64,000 nt of DNA. Origin: Candidatus Nitrosopumilus sp. (lineage in GTDB: Archaea > Thermoproteota > Nitrososphaeria > Nitrososphaerales > Nitrosopumilaceae). The notes under the pieces were generated by a model. It was not told the origin of the DNA, did not search any database, and worked only from the letters and a program-made list of their open reading frames with translations. The position numbers and the translations under genes were made by a program. The stretch covers positions 19,834 through 83,833 of the forward strand of contig JAOTTS010000008.1 in NCBI GenBank assembly GCA_029864335.1, written 5' to 3'. Positions 60,755 to 64,000 of the stretch are shown here, one piece after another (within the stretch, counting starts at the first letter, position 1; the number at the start of each line of letters is the position of its first letter).

Positions 60755-63700
60755 TGGCAGATCCTTCTACAAAACGTTGGCCAGTAATTCAAGATATTTT
60801 AAAACGTGAAGGTATTGCACGTCAACATCTAAACTCTTTTGATGAATTTCTAGAAAGAGGACTACAAAGTATCATCAATGAAGTAGGACAAATTGATATT
60901 GAAAATGCTGAATATCCTTACAAAATTCAACTGGGAAAAGTTAAACTCCAACAACCAAGAATGATGGAACTTGATGGTTCTATTACTCATATTACTCCAG
61001 CTGAGGCAAGACTAAGAAATGTTTCATACTCTGCACCTGTAATGATGGAGGCAAGTGTTGTAGAAGATGGAAAAATTTTGGAATCAAGATTTGTTCATAT
61101 TGGTGACGTACCAGTAATGGTAAAATCAAATGCATGCATCTTGCATAATTTCTCTACTCAAAAATTAATTGAACATGGAGAGGATCCAAATGATCCTGGT
61201 GGTTATTTTATCATTAACGGTTCTGAAAGAGTCATTGTGGGATTAGAAGATCTTTCATACAACAAAATTATTGTTGATAGAGAAACTGTTGGTGGAAACA
61301 TTGTTTTCAAAGCTAAAGTATATTCATCAATTGTTGGTTATCGTGCAAAATTAGAACTTGTAATGAAAAATGATGGTTTGATTGTAGCTAGAATTCCTGG
61401 TTCTCCAGTTGATATTCCAGTTGTCACATTAATGAGGGCACTTGGATTGGAATCTGATAGAGAAATTGCCGCAGTAGTTTCATTGGTAGATGATCTTCAA
61501 GATGAATTAGAAGGCTCCTTTGAAAAAGCAGGTGATGTTCCAACATCTAAAGACGCTATCGTTTACATCAGTAAAAGAATCGCACCTGGAATGTTAGAGG
61601 AATTTCAAATTAAACGTGCTGAGACTTTGCTTGATTGGGGACTGTTACCCCATCTGGGTAAACATCCAGAGAACAGAAAAGAAAAAGCACAATTCTTGGG
61701 TGAAGCTGCATGTAAATTATTAGAATTAAAACTTGGTTGGATTACTCCTGATGACAAGGATCATTATGGAAACAAAGTAATCAAATTTGCAGGACAAATG
61801 TTAGCCGATCTCTTTAGAACTGCATTTAGAAATTTGGTTAGAGACATGAAATACCAATTAGAAAGATCTGGTCAAAAACGAGGAATTAATGCAGTAGCTG
61901 CTGCAATCCGTCCTGGAATTATTACTGATAAACTAAACAATGCAATTGCCACTGGAAACTGGGGACGAGGACGTGTAGGTGTTACCCAATTACTTGATAG
62001 AACAAACTATCTTTCAACAATCAGTCATCTTAGAAGAATTCAATCTCCTCTTAGTAGAACCCAACCAAACTTTGAGGCAAGAGACTTACATGCAACTCAC
62101 TTTGGAAGAATTTGTCCAAGCGAAACTCCAGAAGGCTCAAACTGTGGTTTGGTAAAAAATCTTGCGCTGTCTGGAATTATTTCAGTTAATGTTCCATCTG
62201 AAGAAATTGTAGAAAAACTCTATGATCTTGGAACTGTACATTTCTTTGATGCAAAAGATGATTTGAAGAAAGACGGAACCCGAGTATTTGTAGATGGTCG
62301 TCTGATTGGATATTTCAAAGATGGTCAAGAATTGGCCGAATCTCTAAGAGATCTTAGAAGAAACTCAAAGATTCATCCTCATGTTGGAATATCGTTTCAT
62401 AAATCTGACATTGAAGGTTCGACAAGAAGACTTTATGTGAATTGCAATGCTGGCCGAGTTTTGCGACCATTAATAATTATCAAAGATAACAAATCATTAC
62501 TAACACAAGATCTCTTAGATAAAATCTCAAAGAAATTACTTTCTTGGATTGATCTATTGAGAATGGGTGTTTTAGAAATGATTGATGCCAATGAAGAAGA
62601 AAATTGCTATGTCACTTTAGATGAAAAAGATACAAAGAAACATACTCACCTTGAAGTATTCCCTCCAGCAATCTTAGGTGCAGGGGCTTCCATAATTCCA
62701 TATCCAGAACATAACCAGTCTCCAAGAAATACATACGAGTCTGCAATGGCAAAACAAAGTTTGGGATTTTCAACACCAATGATGAACACTAGTACCTATG
62801 TTAGACAGCACTTTATGTTATATCCACAAGTTCCAATTGTAAACACAAAAGCAATGAAGCTTTTAGGATTAGAAGATAGACCCGCAGGTCAGAACTGTGT
62901 AGTTGCAGTACTTCCATTCGATGGTTATAACATTGAAGATGCAATTGTACTTAGTAAAGCATCTGTTGACAGGGGTTTGGGAAGAACTTTCTTCTATAGA
63001 ATTTATGATGCTGAGGCAAAACAATATCCTGGTGGAATGCGTGATACTTTTGAAATTCCTAACGCTGAAGATAACATTAGAGGTTACAAAGGAGAGCGTG
63101 CATATAGATTACTTGAAGAAGACGGTGTTGTTGCATCAGAAGCTCCAGTAAAGGGTGGAGATATTCTAATTGGAAAAACGAGTCCTCCTAGATTTATGGA
63201 AGAATATAGAGAATTTGAATCCTCTGGTCCATACAGAAGAGATACTTCCATTGGTGTAAGACCATCTGAAACTGGCGTTGTAGATACTGTAGTTATGACT
63301 CAATCAAATGAAGGTGGAAAAATGTATAAGATTAGAGCAAGAGATATGAGAATTCCTGAAATTGGTGACAAGTTTGCATCAAGACACGGACAAAAAGGTG
63401 TACTTGGAATTTTAGCTAAGGCCGAAGACTTACCATATACAGCAGAAGGAATGTCTCCTGATGTTTTAATTAATCCTCATGCATTCCCATCAAGAATGAC
63501 TGTTGGAATGATGATGGAATCTATCTGTGGCAAAGCTGCTGCATTTCGTGGAAAACGATTTGATGGTTCAGCATTTGTTGGAGAAAAAATGGATGAAGTA
63601 AAAGAGGTAATGGATACACATGGTTTCAAATATTCTGGTAAAGAAATAATGTATGACGGAAGAACTGGAAAACCATTCCCAGTTGATGTCTTTATTGGAG

Positions 63701-64000
63701 TTGTATATTATCAAAAACTTCACCACATGGTTGCAGATAAAATTCATGCAAGAGCACGTGGACAAGTTCAGATGTTAACTAAACAACCTACTGAAGGTAG
63801 AGCAAGAGGTGGTGGATTGAGATTTGGTGAAATGGAGAGAGACTGCTTGATTGCTTATGGCGCTTCAATGATTTTAAAAGATAGATTATTGGATGAATCT
63901 GACAAATCTGATATCTTTGTATGTGAAAGATGTGGATTGGTTGCTTATCATGATGTTAAACAAAGAAAATATGTCTGCAGAGTTTGTGGTGACAAAGCCA
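60754..64000 (+). CDS. rpoB: RNA polymerase subunit B (unsplit), 3' end outside the window
   Basis: Starts MADPSTKRWPVIQDILKREG at ATG 60754 and is open for 1082 codons to the window edge. Conserved regions are present: GGYFIINGSERVIVG, FGRICPSETPEGSNCGLVKN, the catalytic-support FDGYNIEDAIVLSKASVDRG, HGQKGVLGILAK and the C-terminal zinc finger VCERCGLVAYHDV with VCRVCGDKA. Many euryarchaea split RpoB into B' and B''; here the two parts are in one chain, as in Thaumarchaeota and Crenarchaeota. Only the last 30-40 residues are likely missing. Confidence 0.96.
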   Translation, partial: MADPSTKRWPVIQDILKREGIARQHLNSFDEFLERGLQSIINEVGQIDIENAEYPYKIQLGKVKLQQPRMMELDGSITHITPAEARLRNVSYSAPVMMEASVVEDGKILESRFVHIGDVPVMVKSNACILHNFSTQKLIEHGEDPNDPGGYFIINGSERVIVGLEDLSYNKIIVDRETVGGNIVFKAKVYSSIVGYRAKLELVMKNDGLIVARIPGSPVDIPVVTLMRALGLESDREIAAVVSLVDDLQDELEGSFEKAGDVPTSKDAIVYISKRIAPGMLEEFQIKRAETLLDWGLLPHLGKHPENRKEKAQFLGEAACKLLELKLGWITPDDKDHYGNKVIKFAGQMLADLFRTAFRNLVRDMKYQLERSGQKRGINAVAAAIRPGIITDKLNNAIATGNWGRGRVGVTQLLDRTNYLSTISHLRRIQSPLSRTQPNFEARDLHATHFGRICPSETPEGSNCGLVKNLALSGIISVNVPSEEIVEKLYDLGTVHFFDAKDDLKKDGTRVFVDGRLIGYFKDGQELAESLRDLRRNSKIHPHVGISFHKSDIEGSTRRLYVNCNAGRVLRPLIIIKDNKSLLTQDLLDKISKKLLSWIDLLRMGVLEMIDANEEENCYVTLDEKDTKKHTHLEVFPPAILGAGASIIPYPEHNQSPRNTYESAMAKQSLGFSTPMMNTSTYVRQHFMLYPQVPIVNTKAMKLLGLEDRPAGQNCVVAVLPFDGYNIEDAIVLSKASVDRGLGRTFFYRIYDAEAKQYPGGMRDTFEIPNAEDNIRGYKGERAYRLLEEDGVVASEAPVKGGDILIGKTSPPRFMEEYREFESSGPYRRDTSIGVRPSETGVVDTVVMTQSNEGGKMYKIRARDMRIPEIGDKFASRHGQKGVLGILAKAEDLPYTAEGMSPDVLINPHAFPSRMTVGMMMESICGKAAAFRGKRFDGSAFVGEKMDEVKEVMDTHGFKYSGKEIMYDGRTGKPFPVDVFIGVVYYQKLHHMVADKIHARARGQVQMLTKQPTEGRARGGGLRFGEMERDCLIAYGASMILKDRLLDESDKSDIFVCERCGLVAYHDVKQRKYVCRVCGDKA

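Overview
The window looks like the chromosome of an ammonia-oxidising marine thaumarchaeon (Nitrosopumilus type). It is AT-rich, with short intergenic gaps and many leaderless starts behind TATA-like boxes. It carries archaeal-only information-processing genes (RpoN, RpoH, an unsplit RpoB, archaeal S2/S4/S13, ABCE1, UPF0147, Trm5) and the mevalonate/isopentenyl-phosphate-kinase route to archaeal lipids. It also has thaumarchaeal hallmarks: PEFG-CTERM surface proteins, large secreted proteins ending in PxWxKxNAxxW repeats, and a multicopper oxidase next to a ZIP metal transporter. The species assignment is inference from gene content.

Layout. 1-1.8 kb is an accessory stretch: a membrane-protein tail, a low-complexity GYD-repeat protein flanked by two copies of a hairpin repeat, and an HNH-like remnant with no start codon. 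1.8-13.8 kb is core metabolism and translation: pyrE, a LarA-like protein, an M50 protease, GNAT, Trm5, ABCE1, 5S rRNA, pepA, and a three-gene pentose-phosphate operon (transketolase-N fused to ribulose-phosphate epimerase, transketolase-C, transaldolase). 13.8-18.9 kb contains decay: a secreted-protein pseudogene, CorA, tRNA-His with a broken tyrosine integrase beside it, and fragments. 18.9-30.4 kb is a long, mostly minus-strand housekeeping run (methyltransferase, Rieske protein, FAH enzyme, GluRS, prenyl synthase, IDI, IPK, mevalonate kinase, S2, enolase, RpoN, tRNA-Leu, translin). 30.4-31.7 kb is a Fur-family regulator facing four tiny overlapping genes (three zinc-ribbon proteins and a ribbon-helix-helix protein) across a perfect palindrome. 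31.7-44.9 kb carries NADHX epimerase, an MBL hydrolase, CobT, S4/S13, a metal cluster (multicopper oxidase, ZIP, CDF) and two large secreted proteins.

44.9-47.6 kb is the most striking locus: a 2.65-kb element with 44-bp terminal inverted repeats (43/44 identical) and a 15-bp target duplication. It carries an ORF in which the N-terminal domain of a Cas1 is joined in frame to the C-terminal half of a family B DNA polymerase, plus a GNAT and a DUF2971-like gene. It reads as an internally deleted casposon. 47.6-54.2 kb holds a B12/radical-SAM protein, malate dehydrogenase and LarB, LarC, LarE and a cysteine desulfurase; with the LarA-like protein at 2.5 kb this is a complete-looking nickel-pincer-nucleotide route. 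54.2-60.3 kb is an array of four PEFG-CTERM secreted proteins interrupted by a second element (56,914-59,471; 40-bp perfect inverted repeats, 8-bp duplication). That element carries a SWIM-finger DDE transposase, a class II tRNA-like gene with an odd UAU anticodon, and a structured hairpin region whose loop repeats two tRNA segments in permuted order. The window ends in the rpoH-rpoB operon, with rpoB running off the edge.
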